From Hydrogenophaga sp. (GTDB lineage: Bacteria > Pseudomonadota > Gammaproteobacteria > Burkholderiales > Burkholderiaceae_C): a DNA stretch of 7,143 nt. The position numbers were made by a program, and so were the translations under genes. The notes beneath the pieces are model-generated. The model was given only the letters and a program-made list of their open reading frames with translations. It had not been told where the DNA came from and did no database searches. The stretch lies in NCBI GenBank assembly GCA_018335615.1, contig JAGXRS010000004.1, forward strand, positions 1 to 7,143, written 5' to 3'. This document shows, piece by piece, positions 1 to 6,767 of the stretch (its first letter is position 1; every line of letters begins with the position of its first letter).

Positions 1-57
1 TCAGACGTTGCCTTGTGGCAAACCCTGGCCAAGCCGGTCAAGCTGATCGTGGATTGA
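1..57 (+). CDS. C-terminal end of an unidentified protein (partial)
   Basis: The first reading frame is open from the window edge to a TGA at 55-57 and gives the tail SDVALWQTLAKPVKLIVD. The composition is that of an ordinary soluble protein end, and the codons (ctg, gcc, gtc, aag, atc) match the GC-rich usage of neighbouring genes. Only 18 codons are visible, so no family can be assigned. If real, the gene runs toward the convergent LysR gene and ends about 180 bp from it. It lies on the far side of the regulator, so it need not belong to the same pathway. A chance open stretch this short cannot be excluded. Confidence 0.35.
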   Translation, partial: SDVALWQTLAKPVKLIVD

Positions 58-238
58 ACACGGTGTGCACGCCGACCGGGGGGGGAGCGATTACCCCAAC
101 AGACTCGTTCTGTCCGCAAAATGGCGGGCTGGAAGCGTCAGTTGTGGTGAGGTGTCGATCACGCCAGACAGAGCGCTGTTCGAGCTTTTTTCTCACGCGG
201 CTCGTCTGAGCCGGGGGTGTGCCGCGGTTGACGACATG
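58..238. other. Convergent intergenic gap
   Basis: This 181-bp stretch lies between the stop of the partial upstream gene and the stop of the LysR gene. It holds a run of eight G (78-85). It also holds a weak stem at 167-180 (GACAG / CTGTT, including one G-T pair) followed five bases later by a T6 run (186-191), and a perfect 6-bp stem at 198-213 (CGGCTC, loop GTCT, GAGCCG). The 198-213 stem lies 26 bp beyond the LysR stop but has no T-tract on the minus strand. Either stem could contribute to transcription termination, but neither is a convincing intrinsic terminator. No gene is supported here. Confidence 0.5.
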
Positions 239-1153
239 TCATCTGGACCACGCCCTGGCCTTCTCCACGATGAAGTCGATAAACGTGCGAACGGCTTGCG
301 TCTGGTACCGGCCTGGCATCCGCAACAGGAAAAGACGTGTGCCGAAGATGCTGAGGCGCCATGGGGTCAGTGTGGTGACCACGCGTCCCGCCTCCACGTC
401 CTCCTGAACGACATAACTGGGGACCAGGCCGATACCCAGGCCCGAGAGGATGGCCTTGCGCAGGAACTGAAAGTTCTCCGAGGCCAGCGTCGGGTTCAGC
501 GTGACTTCGTGGCGAATTTCGTCCCTGTAGGCCGCCAGGCGCAGTTCACGCCCCACCACCGACGATGTGATCAGCGGCAGTCGCTTCAGCGCTTCCAGAT
601 CTTCAGGCAGACCGGTGGTGCGGGCAAACCCGGTCGAGGCGCACGCCACGTAGCGCACTTGCGCCAGTTCTCTGGCCACCAAGGCTTCAGGTGGTTCGGA
701 CATGACACGGATGGCCACATCCACCTCGTCACGCAGCAAGTCGTCCACGCGGTTCTCGAACAGCAAATCCAGGCTGATCTCTGGGTATTGGCGCTTGAAT
801 TCCAGCAGCCAGTCGGTCATGACCAACTGCCCGAAGCCTGTTGGCACACTGACCCGAACCGACCCGTGAAGACCTCGTCCCAGCATGGTGACGGCTTCCT
901 TCGCAGCGGCGAGTTCGTCGCGAATGGCGCAGCCGTGCCGGTAAAGCGTCTGTCCGATTTCGGTGGGTTCTATGCGCCGGGTTGTCCTGCGCACCAGTTG
1001 CACGCCAACCGACTTCTCCATCTGCTGCAGGTGGTAGCTGACGTTAGCGCGACTGACCTTCAGTTTGCGCGCCGCACTGCTCAGGTTGCCGGCGTCGAGT
1101 ATGTCGACCAGCAGCAACAGTCCGCTCAGGTCCATGGGTTGATTGTCAATCAT
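239..1153 (-). CDS. LysR-type transcriptional regulator, probable regulator of the divergent operon
   Basis: The 304-residue product has the full LysR layout. A winged helix-turn-helix lies at about residues 13-65, with the core LSSAARKLKVSRANVSYHL (24-42) and the following wing ending VQLVRRTTRRIEPTEIG. A linker helix lies at about 66-95. A two-lobed effector-binding domain runs from GSVRVSVPTGFGQL (97-110), with the late motif GLGIGLVPSYVVQEDVEAG (238-256). The domain resembles the CrgA/AaeR-like branch, whose members often respond to organic acids; this is inference. The gene is divergent from the beta-oxidation operon, the classic arrangement for a LysR activator of its neighbour that also represses itself. 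Start choice is uncertain. The ATG at 1151-1153 lacks a Shine-Dalgarno sequence and lies inside the loop of an inverted repeat. The ATG at codon 7 (1133-1135, MDLSGLLLLV) fits the usual family N-terminus at least as well and would give 298 residues. Confidence 0.93.
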   Translation of the reverse strand: MIDNQPMDLSGLLLLVDILDAGNLSSAARKLKVSRANVSYHLQQMEKSVGVQLVRRTTRRIEPTEIGQTLYRHGCAIRDELAAAKEAVTMLGRGLHGSVRVSVPTGFGQLVMTDWLLEFKRQYPEISLDLLFENRVDDLLRDEVDVAIRVMSEPPEALVARELAQVRYVACASTGFARTTGLPEDLEALKRLPLITSSVVGRELRLAAYRDEIRHEVTLNPTLASENFQFLRKAILSGLGIGLVPSYVVQEDVEAGRVVTTLTPWRLSIFGTRLFLLRMPGRYQTQAVRTFIDFIVEKARAWSR

Positions 1154-1162
1154 TATTTGACA
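1144..1162. promoter_or_regulatory. Candidate LysR operator: inverted repeat TGTCAA-N7-TTGACA
   Basis: Two perfect 6-bp arms, TGTCAA (1144-1149) and TTGACA (1157-1162), flank a 7-bp AT-rich spacer. The 19-bp dyad with T1150-N11-A1162 inside it is compatible with a LysR recognition site. It lies at the 5' end of the regulator gene and covers the annotated ATG, so binding there would be expected to repress the regulator. Protein binding is inferred from position and symmetry only. Confidence 0.5.
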
Positions 1163-1181
1163 GAGTGTTAAACATTGTTCG

Positions 1182-1196
1182 GATTGTCAAGTCAAT
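1182..1196. promoter_or_regulatory. Candidate second regulator site with repeated GTCAA units
   Basis: GATTGTCAA at 1182-1190 is an exact copy of 1141-1149, offset by 41 bp (about four helical turns). A further GTCAA follows directly (1191-1195), giving tandem GTCAA units and a small ATTG-N6-CAAT dyad (1183-1196). It overlaps the proposed -35 of the operon promoter, the usual place for a LysR activation site. Function is inferred. Confidence 0.42.
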
Positions 1197-1212
1197 GTGC
1201 GACCAACACAAT
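1184..1212 (+). promoter_or_regulatory. Candidate sigma70-type promoter for the catabolic operon
   Basis: TTGTCA (1184-1189, five of six matches to TTGACA) is followed after a 17-bp spacer by CACAAT (1207-1212, four of six matches to TATAAT). The imperfect -10 fits a promoter that needs an activator. Transcription would begin near 1219, leaving a leader of about 50 nt before the acyl-CoA dehydrogenase ATG at 1267. This placement also argues against any start upstream of 1267. Confidence 0.35.
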
Positions 1213-1266
1213 CCCACGACCTCTTCAAAGCCCGGCCCAGGGCATCTCTTTGGAATATCAAACGAC

Positions 1267-2427
1267 ATGGCACTCGACACAGAAACGTTCTCACTGCTCA
1301 GAGACAGCGTGCAGCGCTTCATTCGCGAACGTCTGGTTCCAGCCGAAAACAGCGTGGAAGAACTCGACGACGTCCCTGCGGACGTCGTCGAGGACATGAA
1401 AGAGCTGGGCCTGTTCGGCCTGTCGATCCCGGAAGAGTTTGGTGGCATCGGCCTGTCGATGGGGCAGGAGTGCGAAGTCGCCTTCGAGCTGGGGCAGACC
1501 GCGCTGGCATTCCGCTCGGTGGCGGGCACCAACATCGGCATCGGGTCGCAGGGCATCCTGATGGACGGCACGGCCGAACAAAAAGCCGAGTACCTGCCCC
1601 GGATCGCCAGTGGCGAGCTGATCATCTCGTTCGCCCTGACCGAGCCCAACGCCGGGTCAGACGCGGCGGCCCTGCAGACCCGGGGCGTGCGCGACGGTGA
1701 CGACTACCTGCTCAGTGGCAGCAAGCGCTACATCACCAACGCACCGCGCGCCGGGGCGTTCACGCTGATGGCCTGTACCGACGGCCCTGGCGCCGGCGGC
1801 ATCTCGGCCTTCATCGTGCCCTCGCACCTGCCGGGCATCACACTGGGCAAACCGGACAAGAAGATGGGCCAGCGTGGGACCAAGACCTGCGACGTGAACC
1901 TGGACAACGTGCGCGTGCCGGCGGCCAACATCATCGGCGGGGTACCGGGAAAAGGCTTCAAGACCGCCATGAAGGTGCTGGACCGCGGGCGCCTGCATGT
2001 GTCGGCTCTGGCCTGCGGCATGGCACAACGCATCCTGAACGAGTCGATTGCCTATGCCCAGGAACGCAAACAATTCGGACAACGCATCGGGGACTTCCAG
2101 CTGGTGCAGGCCATGCTGGCTGACAGCCAGGCCGAACTGCTGGCCGGGTGGTCCATGGTGAAGGCCGTGGCGCAGCGTTACGACGCCAAACCGTTTGGGG
2201 TGACCGATCCCGAGGTGAGCATGCAGGCCTCGTGCACCAAGCTCTTCACGACCGAGATGGTCGGCCGTGTGGCAGACCGCGGTGTGCAGATCCACGGGGG
2301 CGCCGGCTACATCAACGAATACAAGGTGGAGCGCTTCTACCGCGATGTCCGCTTGCTGCGCCTCTACGAAGGCACCACCCAGATTCAGCAACTCATCATC
2401 GGCAAACACCTCATGCGCCAAGACTGA
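1267..2427 (+). CDS. Acyl-CoA dehydrogenase, probably for a dicarboxylyl-CoA
   Basis: This 386-residue FAD enzyme of usual family length oxidises an acyl-CoA to the trans-2-enoyl-CoA, passing electrons to electron-transfer flavoprotein in the cytoplasm. The helical N-domain is followed by the FAD/substrate motif ALTEPNAGSD (123-132), the ERKQFGQRIGDFQ segment (266-278), QIHGGAGY (341-348), and the catalytic base Glu368 in YEGTTQIQQLI. Residues Arg83-Ser84 (AFRS) lie 42 residues before Thr125. As I recall the human glutaryl-CoA dehydrogenase sequence, this matches its Arg94-Ser95 pair, which holds the substrate's distal carboxylate. Its Glu87 equivalent is Gly76 here, so this is probably not a classical decarboxylating glutaryl-CoA dehydrogenase. 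The ATG at 1267 is chosen because MALDTETFSLLRDSVQRF is a normal family start and a weak GGAA lies 11 bp upstream. A GTG at 1165 would add 34 unconserved residues and span the promoter region. Confidence 0.93.
   Translation: MALDTETFSLLRDSVQRFIRERLVPAENSVEELDDVPADVVEDMKELGLFGLSIPEEFGGIGLSMGQECEVAFELGQTALAFRSVAGTNIGIGSQGILMDGTAEQKAEYLPRIASGELIISFALTEPNAGSDAAALQTRGVRDGDDYLLSGSKRYITNAPRAGAFTLMACTDGPGAGGISAFIVPSHLPGITLGKPDKKMGQRGTKTCDVNLDNVRVPAANIIGGVPGKGFKTAMKVLDRGRLHVSALACGMAQRILNESIAYAQERKQFGQRIGDFQLVQAMLADSQAELLAGWSMVKAVAQRYDAKPFGVTDPEVSMQASCTKLFTTEMVGRVADRGVQIHGGAGYINEYKVERFYRDVRLLRLYEGTTQIQQLIIGKHLMRQD
1363..1392. repeat. Perfect 13-bp inverted repeat (hairpin) inside the acyl-CoA dehydrogenase gene
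   Basis: CTCGACGACGTCC (1363-1375), loop CTGC (1376-1379) and GGACGTCGTCGAG (1380-1392) form an uninterrupted GC-rich stem covering codons 33-42 (LDDVPADVVE), about 100 nt after the start codon. The symmetry is read directly from the sequence. Part of it follows from the near-repetitive Asp/Val codons gac and gtc, which are complementary. Whether the stem acts in the mRNA is unknown. Confidence 0.85.
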
Positions 2428-2471
2428 ACCGTCTCCACCCCCATTCACACTTCAACCATCGCAACAGCGCC

Positions 2472-3461
2472 ATGTCAAAAAACCCATCCCCCTTCATGAA
2501 CCGTCGCCAGCTCCTGTCCATGAGCGCACTGACCATCGTGCTGCCTGCGTGGGCCCAGGCCGGTTATCCGAGCAAACCGATCACGATCCTGGTGCCTTTC
2601 CCCGCAGGCGGTACCACCGACATTCTCGGTCGTCTGGTGGGACGCCATCTGGCCACCCGTCTGGGCGGGGCGGTGGTGGTGGACAACAAGCCCGGTGCGG
2701 GTGGCGCCATCGGTTCCGCGATGGTGGCCAAGGCCGCCGGTGATGGTCACACCCTGCTGATGGGAACGATCGGAACGCATTCCATCAACCAGTATCTCTA
2801 CAAGAAACTGGCCTACGATCCTTTCAAGGACTTCGCTCCCATTGCGCTGGTCGCCATGGTCCCGAACGTGCTGGTCGTGAACGCATCCCAGCCGATCAAG
2901 ACGGTCAAGGACCTGATAGCGGCCGCCAAGGCCGCCCCCGGCAAGCTGACCTATGCGTCAGCGGGCAATGGAACCTCGATCCACCTGTGCGGTGCCATGT
3001 TCGAGCAGATGGCCCAGGTCTCCATGACGCACGTGCCCTATCGCGGCAGTGCGCCGGCGATCGCGGATTTGCTGGGCAACCAGACCACCTGCATGTTCGA
3101 CAACCTGCCTTCGGCCATGCCGCACATCAAGTCGGGTGCGCTGCGCGCGGTCGCGGTGACCACGGCCAAACGTTCTGCAGCACTGCCTGATGTGCCCACG
3201 ATTGCCGAGTCTGGCGTGGCGGGGTACGACGCCAGCTCGTGGTTCGGCATGTGGGCCCCGGCGTCCATGCCTGCCAGCCTGGTCAGCCGGCTCAATGAAG
3301 AGATCCGGCAGATCCTGGCACAGCCCGATGTCAAGCAGATACTCAAGGATCAGGGTGCTGAAGCCGCACCCGACAGCCCGGCGCAGTTTGCCGCCTTCAT
3401 TCAGACCGAGGCCGCCAAATGGTCGAAGGTTGTTCAGACCGCCAACGTTCAGCTGGACTGA
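2472..3461 (+). CDS. Bug/TctC-family periplasmic solute-binding protein (tripartite tricarboxylate transporter type)
   Basis: The 329-residue product is the usual size for a Bug protein, the extracytoplasmic binding component of tripartite tricarboxylate transporters. These typically bind carboxylates. A signal peptide is clear: basic MNRRQ (9-13), hydrophobic LLSMSALTIVLPAWA, likely cleavage after AQA30. The RRQLL sequence is loosely Tat-like, but Sec export is equally possible. Family motifs follow in order: VPFPAGGTTDILGR (41-54), NKPGAGGAIG (72-81), YDPFKDFAPI (115-124), VPYRGSAPAIADLLGNQ (188-204) and LPDVPTIAESG (238-248). The permease genes tctA/tctB are absent from the window. The gene sits between acyl-CoA dehydrogenase and CoA-transferase, implying that its ligand is the acid degraded by the operon. 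The ATG at 2496 (MNRRQLL) would give a more typical compact signal peptide and is a real alternative. Neither start has a good ribosome-binding site. Confidence 0.93.
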   Translation: MSKNPSPFMNRRQLLSMSALTIVLPAWAQAGYPSKPITILVPFPAGGTTDILGRLVGRHLATRLGGAVVVDNKPGAGGAIGSAMVAKAAGDGHTLLMGTIGTHSINQYLYKKLAYDPFKDFAPIALVAMVPNVLVVNASQPIKTVKDLIAAAKAAPGKLTYASAGNGTSIHLCGAMFEQMAQVSMTHVPYRGSAPAIADLLGNQTTCMFDNLPSAMPHIKSGALRAVAVTTAKRSAALPDVPTIAESGVAGYDASSWFGMWAPASMPASLVSRLNEEIRQILAQPDVKQILKDQGAEAAPDSPAQFAAFIQTEAAKWSKVVQTANVQLD

Positions 3462-3465
3462 GCAC

Positions 3466-4686
3466 ATGGGCGCTCTCAGTCATGTGCGGGTTCTGGACCT
3501 GACGCGGGTCTTGGCTGGTCCCTGGTGCACGCAGACGCTGGCCGATCTGGGTGCGGACGTGATCAAGATCGAACGCCCCGGCGTGGGTGACGACACGCGC
3601 CAATGGGGCCCTCCCTATGCGCGGGATGCCGCGGAGCAGGACACGACCGAAGCCGCTTATTACCTGGCGGTCAACCGCAACAAACGATCGGTCACGCTCG
3701 ACATCTCCACCGTCGAAGGCCAGGCCCTGATCCGGCGTCTCGTGGGCGAATGCGATGTGCTGGTCGAGAACTTCAAGGTGGGTGACATGCAGCGCTACGG
3801 ACTCGACCACGAGAGCCTGCGCGCCGAGCACCCCGGCCTGGTCTACTGCTCCATCACGGGTTTCGGCCAGACCGGCCCGTATGCGCCACGGGCCGGCTAT
3901 GACTTCATCGTGCAGGGCATGGGTGGTTTCATGAGCGTCACCGGTGAGCGGGACGGTTTGCCCGGTGCTTCGCCCCAGAAGGCGGGGGTGGCGATTGCCG
4001 ACCTGTTCACCGGCGCGCACGCCACCATTGCGATCCTGGCCGCGTTGAACCACAAGGAGCGAACCGGAGAAGGTCAGTACCTGGATATCTGCCTGCTGGA
4101 CACCCAGGTGGCCATGATGGCGAACATGGCAACGAATTACCTTGCCACGGGAACGCCGCCCACGCGCTGGGGCAATGCGCATCCCAACATCGTGCCTTAC
4201 CAGGTGTTCAAGGTGGCCGACGGCTGGGTCATCGTCGCCTGTGGCAACGATGGCCAGTTCCGCAAGCTGATGCAGGCCGCTGGGCGGCCTGAACTGGCCG
4301 AGGATCCGCGCTTCGCCAGCAACCCCGCCCGCGTGCGGCACCGGGATCAGCTGGTGCCGCTGCTGGAGGCGCTGATGCTCCAGCGCCAGCGCGACCAATG
4401 GATCCGCCTGCTGGAATCGGTCGGCGTGCCTTGCGGCCCCATCAACGATCTGGCCGACGTGTTCCAGGACCCCCAGGTGCTGGCACGGGACATGCGCCAA
4501 GACCTGCCCCATCCCACGGCCGGCCGCGTCAGCGTACCCGGCAGTGCGCTGAAGCTCTCGGCCACACCGGTGACCTACCGCAGCGCACCTCCGTTGCTGG
4601 GCCAGCACACGCAGGAAGTCCTTCAGTCGCTCGCAGCGTTGTCCGACGACGAGCTGGACACACTCAAAGCCCGTCACATCATCTGA
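3466..4686 (+). CDS. Family III (CaiB/BaiF) CoA-transferase
   Basis: This 406-residue cytoplasmic enzyme moves CoA between carboxylic acids through an aspartyl-CoA thioester. The family N-terminus is clear (VRVLDLTRVLAGPWCTQTLADLGADVIKIERP, residues 7-38), followed by NRNKRSVTLDI (70-80, CoA-binding region), VLVENFKVGDMQRYGLD (98-114), SITGFGQTGPY (129-139) and the catalytic Asp179 in VAIADLFTGAHA. The C-terminal region has the usual VPCGPINDLADVFQDPQV (321-338). The ENFKVG form, in place of the more common ENFRPG, is one I associate with succinyl-CoA-dependent dicarboxylate transferases; this is weak evidence. It starts 4 bp after the binding-protein stop, so translation is probably coupled; GGA lies 8 bp upstream of the ATG. 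In this operon it most likely activates the imported acid. A longer in-frame extension upstream overlaps the binding protein and is not family-like. Confidence 0.93.
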   Translation: MGALSHVRVLDLTRVLAGPWCTQTLADLGADVIKIERPGVGDDTRQWGPPYARDAAEQDTTEAAYYLAVNRNKRSVTLDISTVEGQALIRRLVGECDVLVENFKVGDMQRYGLDHESLRAEHPGLVYCSITGFGQTGPYAPRAGYDFIVQGMGGFMSVTGERDGLPGASPQKAGVAIADLFTGAHATIAILAALNHKERTGEGQYLDICLLDTQVAMMANMATNYLATGTPPTRWGNAHPNIVPYQVFKVADGWVIVACGNDGQFRKLMQAAGRPELAEDPRFASNPARVRHRDQLVPLLEALMLQRQRDQWIRLLESVGVPCGPINDLADVFQDPQVLARDMRQDLPHPTAGRVSVPGSALKLSATPVTYRSAPPLLGQHTQEVLQSLAALSDDELDTLKARHII

Positions 4687-4703
4687 ACCCCGGTACTGCC
4701 CAC

Positions 4704-6767
4704 ATGACCCCATCTTGTCCCGCTGCCCCGCGTGTGGCACGTGTCGAACTCAACGCACCGCCCGTCAACAGTCTGGGCATCGCCCTGCGCCGGCACGTCG
4801 TCGATTCAATCCGCGCTGCCGAAACCGATCCCGACGTGGTGGCAATCGTGCTCATCGGTTCCGAGAAAGCCTTTTCGGCCGGCGCCGACGTGTCCGAGTT
4901 CGGCACACCCCTGCAGTTTGAGGCGCCCATGCTGCGCGACGCTATCGCCACCATCGAAGCCTGCCAGAAACCCGTGGTGGCGGCGATTTCGGGCGTGGCG
5001 CTGGGCGGCGGCCTGGAACTGGCGCTGGGATGCCATGCCCGGGTGGCCTTGGCATCGGCCCGCATGGGCGCGCCCGAAATCCAGCTGGGCCTGATTCCCG
5101 GCTCGGGTGCCACCCAGAAGCTGCCGCGCCTGATGGGGGCGGAGCGGGCCTTGGCGATGATGATGTCGGGACAGCCCGAGACCGCAGCGCAGCTGTCGGC
5201 TTCGGGGTTGCTGGATCGGGTGGTGTCGCAGGACCTGTGGGACACGGCCTCGGCGCTGGCCCTTGAACTCGCGCAGCAGGCCCAGCCGTTGCCGCGCGCA
5301 CGCGATCGAACCGTCGATGTCGCTGCTGTGGAGGCAGCAGTTGAAAAAGCGGCGGCCCGGCTCAACAAGCGCCAGCGCGCGCAGCCGGCCTACCAGGCGT
5401 TGCTGGACGCTGTCCAAGCCAGCGCACTGCTGTTTGAGGCGGGAATGCAGCGCGAACGCGAGCTGTTCCTGGCGCTGATGACCAGCAGCGAAGCGACCGC
5501 CTTGCGCTACCAGTTCCGGGTCCAGCGCGAATCCGCCAAGCTGCCGCCCAGTTTGTCTGCGCAGCCGCGTGCGTTCGACCATGTCGCCGTCATCGGCGCC
5601 GGCACCATGGGATCGGGTATCGCCATCGCCGCGTTGGAAGCCGGGTTGCAGGTCGGCTTGCTGGAGCAGTCGGCCCAGGCACTGGAGCGCGGCGTGGCGC
5701 GCATCGGCGAGCACTTTTCCTCTCGGGTGAAAGCCGGCAAGCTCGAGTCGGCCAAGGCCGAACAACTGCAGGGCCGGTTGCATGCCACGCTGGACTGGTC
5801 GGCGCTGTCGGCGGCCAACGTGGTGATCGAGGCCGTGTTCGAAGACGTGGCGGTCAAACAATCGGTCTTTCGTCTGATCGACCAGCACGCGCGGGCCGGC
5901 GCGGTGCTGGCCACCAACACCTCTTACCTCGACATCAACGCGATCGCAGCGGTGACGTCCCGGCCGCAGGACGTTCTGGGGCTGCACTTCTTCAGCCCGG
6001 CCAACGTCATGAAGCTGTTGGAAGTGGTTCAAGGCAAGGACAGTGCCGCAGATGCCATCGCCACGGCCATGGCCCTGGGGCGGCAGCTCAAGAAGACGCC
6101 CATCCTCTGTGGCAACGCCTTCGGCTTCATCGGCAACCGCATCTACAACGCCTACCGCAAGCAATGTGAATTCATGCTCGAAGACGGGGCCTGGCCCGAG
6201 GACGTGGACCAGGCGCTGACCGACTTCGGTTTCGCCATGGGGCCGTTTGCCGTGGCCGATCTGTCGGGGCTGGACATCGCCTGGCGCATGCGCCAGGCCC
6301 ATGCCGCCACCCGCGACCCCCGGGAGCGCTACGTCCACATCCTCGACCGCCTGTGCGAGATGGGCCGCATGGGCCGCAAGACCCAGGCCGGCTACTACAC
6401 CTATGCCGACGGCAAGCCCAGCCCGACCACCGATGACGTGGTGCGCGGTGTCGTCGTGCGGGCGGCGGCGGAGCGGGGCATCGAGCGCTCGCCACTGGCC
6501 GCGGATGTGATCCAGCGCCGCGCGCTGCTGGCGATGGTGAACGAAGCCGCGCTGCTGTTCAGCGAGGGCGTGGCGCACCGCGCGGGCGATATCGATGTGG
6601 TGCTGGTCAACGGCTACGGCTTCCCGTCCTGGGTGGGCGGCCCCGTGCACTGGGCCAGAACCCAACCCCGTGCCGGTCTGGAGCAGGACCTGGATCGGCT
6701 CATCGCGGCGAATGGCTTCGGCTCCGTGCGCGCCACACCGGCCATGCTGGACCGTCTGCTCGCCTGA
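4704..6767 (+). CDS. Fused enoyl-CoA hydratase / 3-hydroxyacyl-CoA dehydrogenase
   Basis: This 687-residue bifunctional beta-oxidation protein is of the FadB/FadJ/peroxisomal type. It hydrates trans-2-enoyl-CoA and then oxidises the L-3-hydroxyacyl-CoA with NAD+. The N-terminal crotonase domain (about 10-190) has the oxyanion-hole segment KAFSAGADV (55-63), both catalytic glutamates, Glu105 in GGGLELAL and Glu125 in GAPEI, and IPGSGATQKLPRL. The dehydrogenase part begins near 290. It has the Rossmann motif VIGAGTMGSGIA (296-307), catalytic Ser407 (ATNTSYLDI), His428 (LGLHFFSPA), Glu440 (KLLEVV) and Asn478 (GFIGNRI), with spacings equal to Ser137/His158/Glu170/Asn208 of human HADH. The C-terminal repeat ends with NGYGFPSWVGGPVHW (636-650). 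It is slightly shorter than E. coli FadB (729). The start at 4704 lies 17 bp after the transferase stop with no Shine-Dalgarno sequence. The N-terminus is a little short before the first crotonase strand but still complete. Confidence 0.95.
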   Translation: MTPSCPAAPRVARVELNAPPVNSLGIALRRHVVDSIRAAETDPDVVAIVLIGSEKAFSAGADVSEFGTPLQFEAPMLRDAIATIEACQKPVVAAISGVALGGGLELALGCHARVALASARMGAPEIQLGLIPGSGATQKLPRLMGAERALAMMMSGQPETAAQLSASGLLDRVVSQDLWDTASALALELAQQAQPLPRARDRTVDVAAVEAAVEKAAARLNKRQRAQPAYQALLDAVQASALLFEAGMQRERELFLALMTSSEATALRYQFRVQRESAKLPPSLSAQPRAFDHVAVIGAGTMGSGIAIAALEAGLQVGLLEQSAQALERGVARIGEHFSSRVKAGKLESAKAEQLQGRLHATLDWSALSAANVVIEAVFEDVAVKQSVFRLIDQHARAGAVLATNTSYLDINAIAAVTSRPQDVLGLHFFSPANVMKLLEVVQGKDSAADAIATAMALGRQLKKTPILCGNAFGFIGNRIYNAYRKQCEFMLEDGAWPEDVDQALTDFGFAMGPFAVADLSGLDIAWRMRQAHAATRDPRERYVHILDRLCEMGRMGRKTQAGYYTYADGKPSPTTDDVVRGVVVRAAAERGIERSPLAADVIQRRALLAMVNEAALLFSEGVAHRAGDIDVVLVNGYGFPSWVGGPVHWARTQPRAGLEQDLDRLIAANGFGSVRATPAMLDRLLA

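Noticed and set aside
167..191. Possible intrinsic terminator for the upstream plus-strand gene
   Set aside because: The stem is only 5 bp with one G-T pair and is separated by five bases from the T6 run; too weak to call.
15..209. A 64-codon plus-strand frame in the convergent gap
   Set aside because: No ribosome-binding site or recognisable protein features; it overlaps the tail of the upstream partial gene in another frame.
198..213. Possible terminator hairpin for the LysR transcript
   Set aside because: The 6-bp stem is perfect, but on the minus strand it is followed by an A-run rather than T's, so it is not a standard intrinsic terminator.
65..1171. A 368-codon plus-strand frame opposite the LysR gene
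   Set aside because: The minus strand encodes a clear LysR protein with helix-turn-helix and effector domain; the plus-strand translation has no family features.
1165..1266. GTG-initiated N-terminal extension of the acyl-CoA dehydrogenase
   Set aside because: The 34 extra residues are not family-like, the region contains the repeats and candidate promoter, and the 1267 start gives the normal length.
3397..4740. A 447-codon minus-strand frame opposite the CoA-transferase
   Set aside because: No domain-like sequence is visible, and the opposite strand encodes a complete conserved enzyme; an antisense shadow of GC-rich codons.
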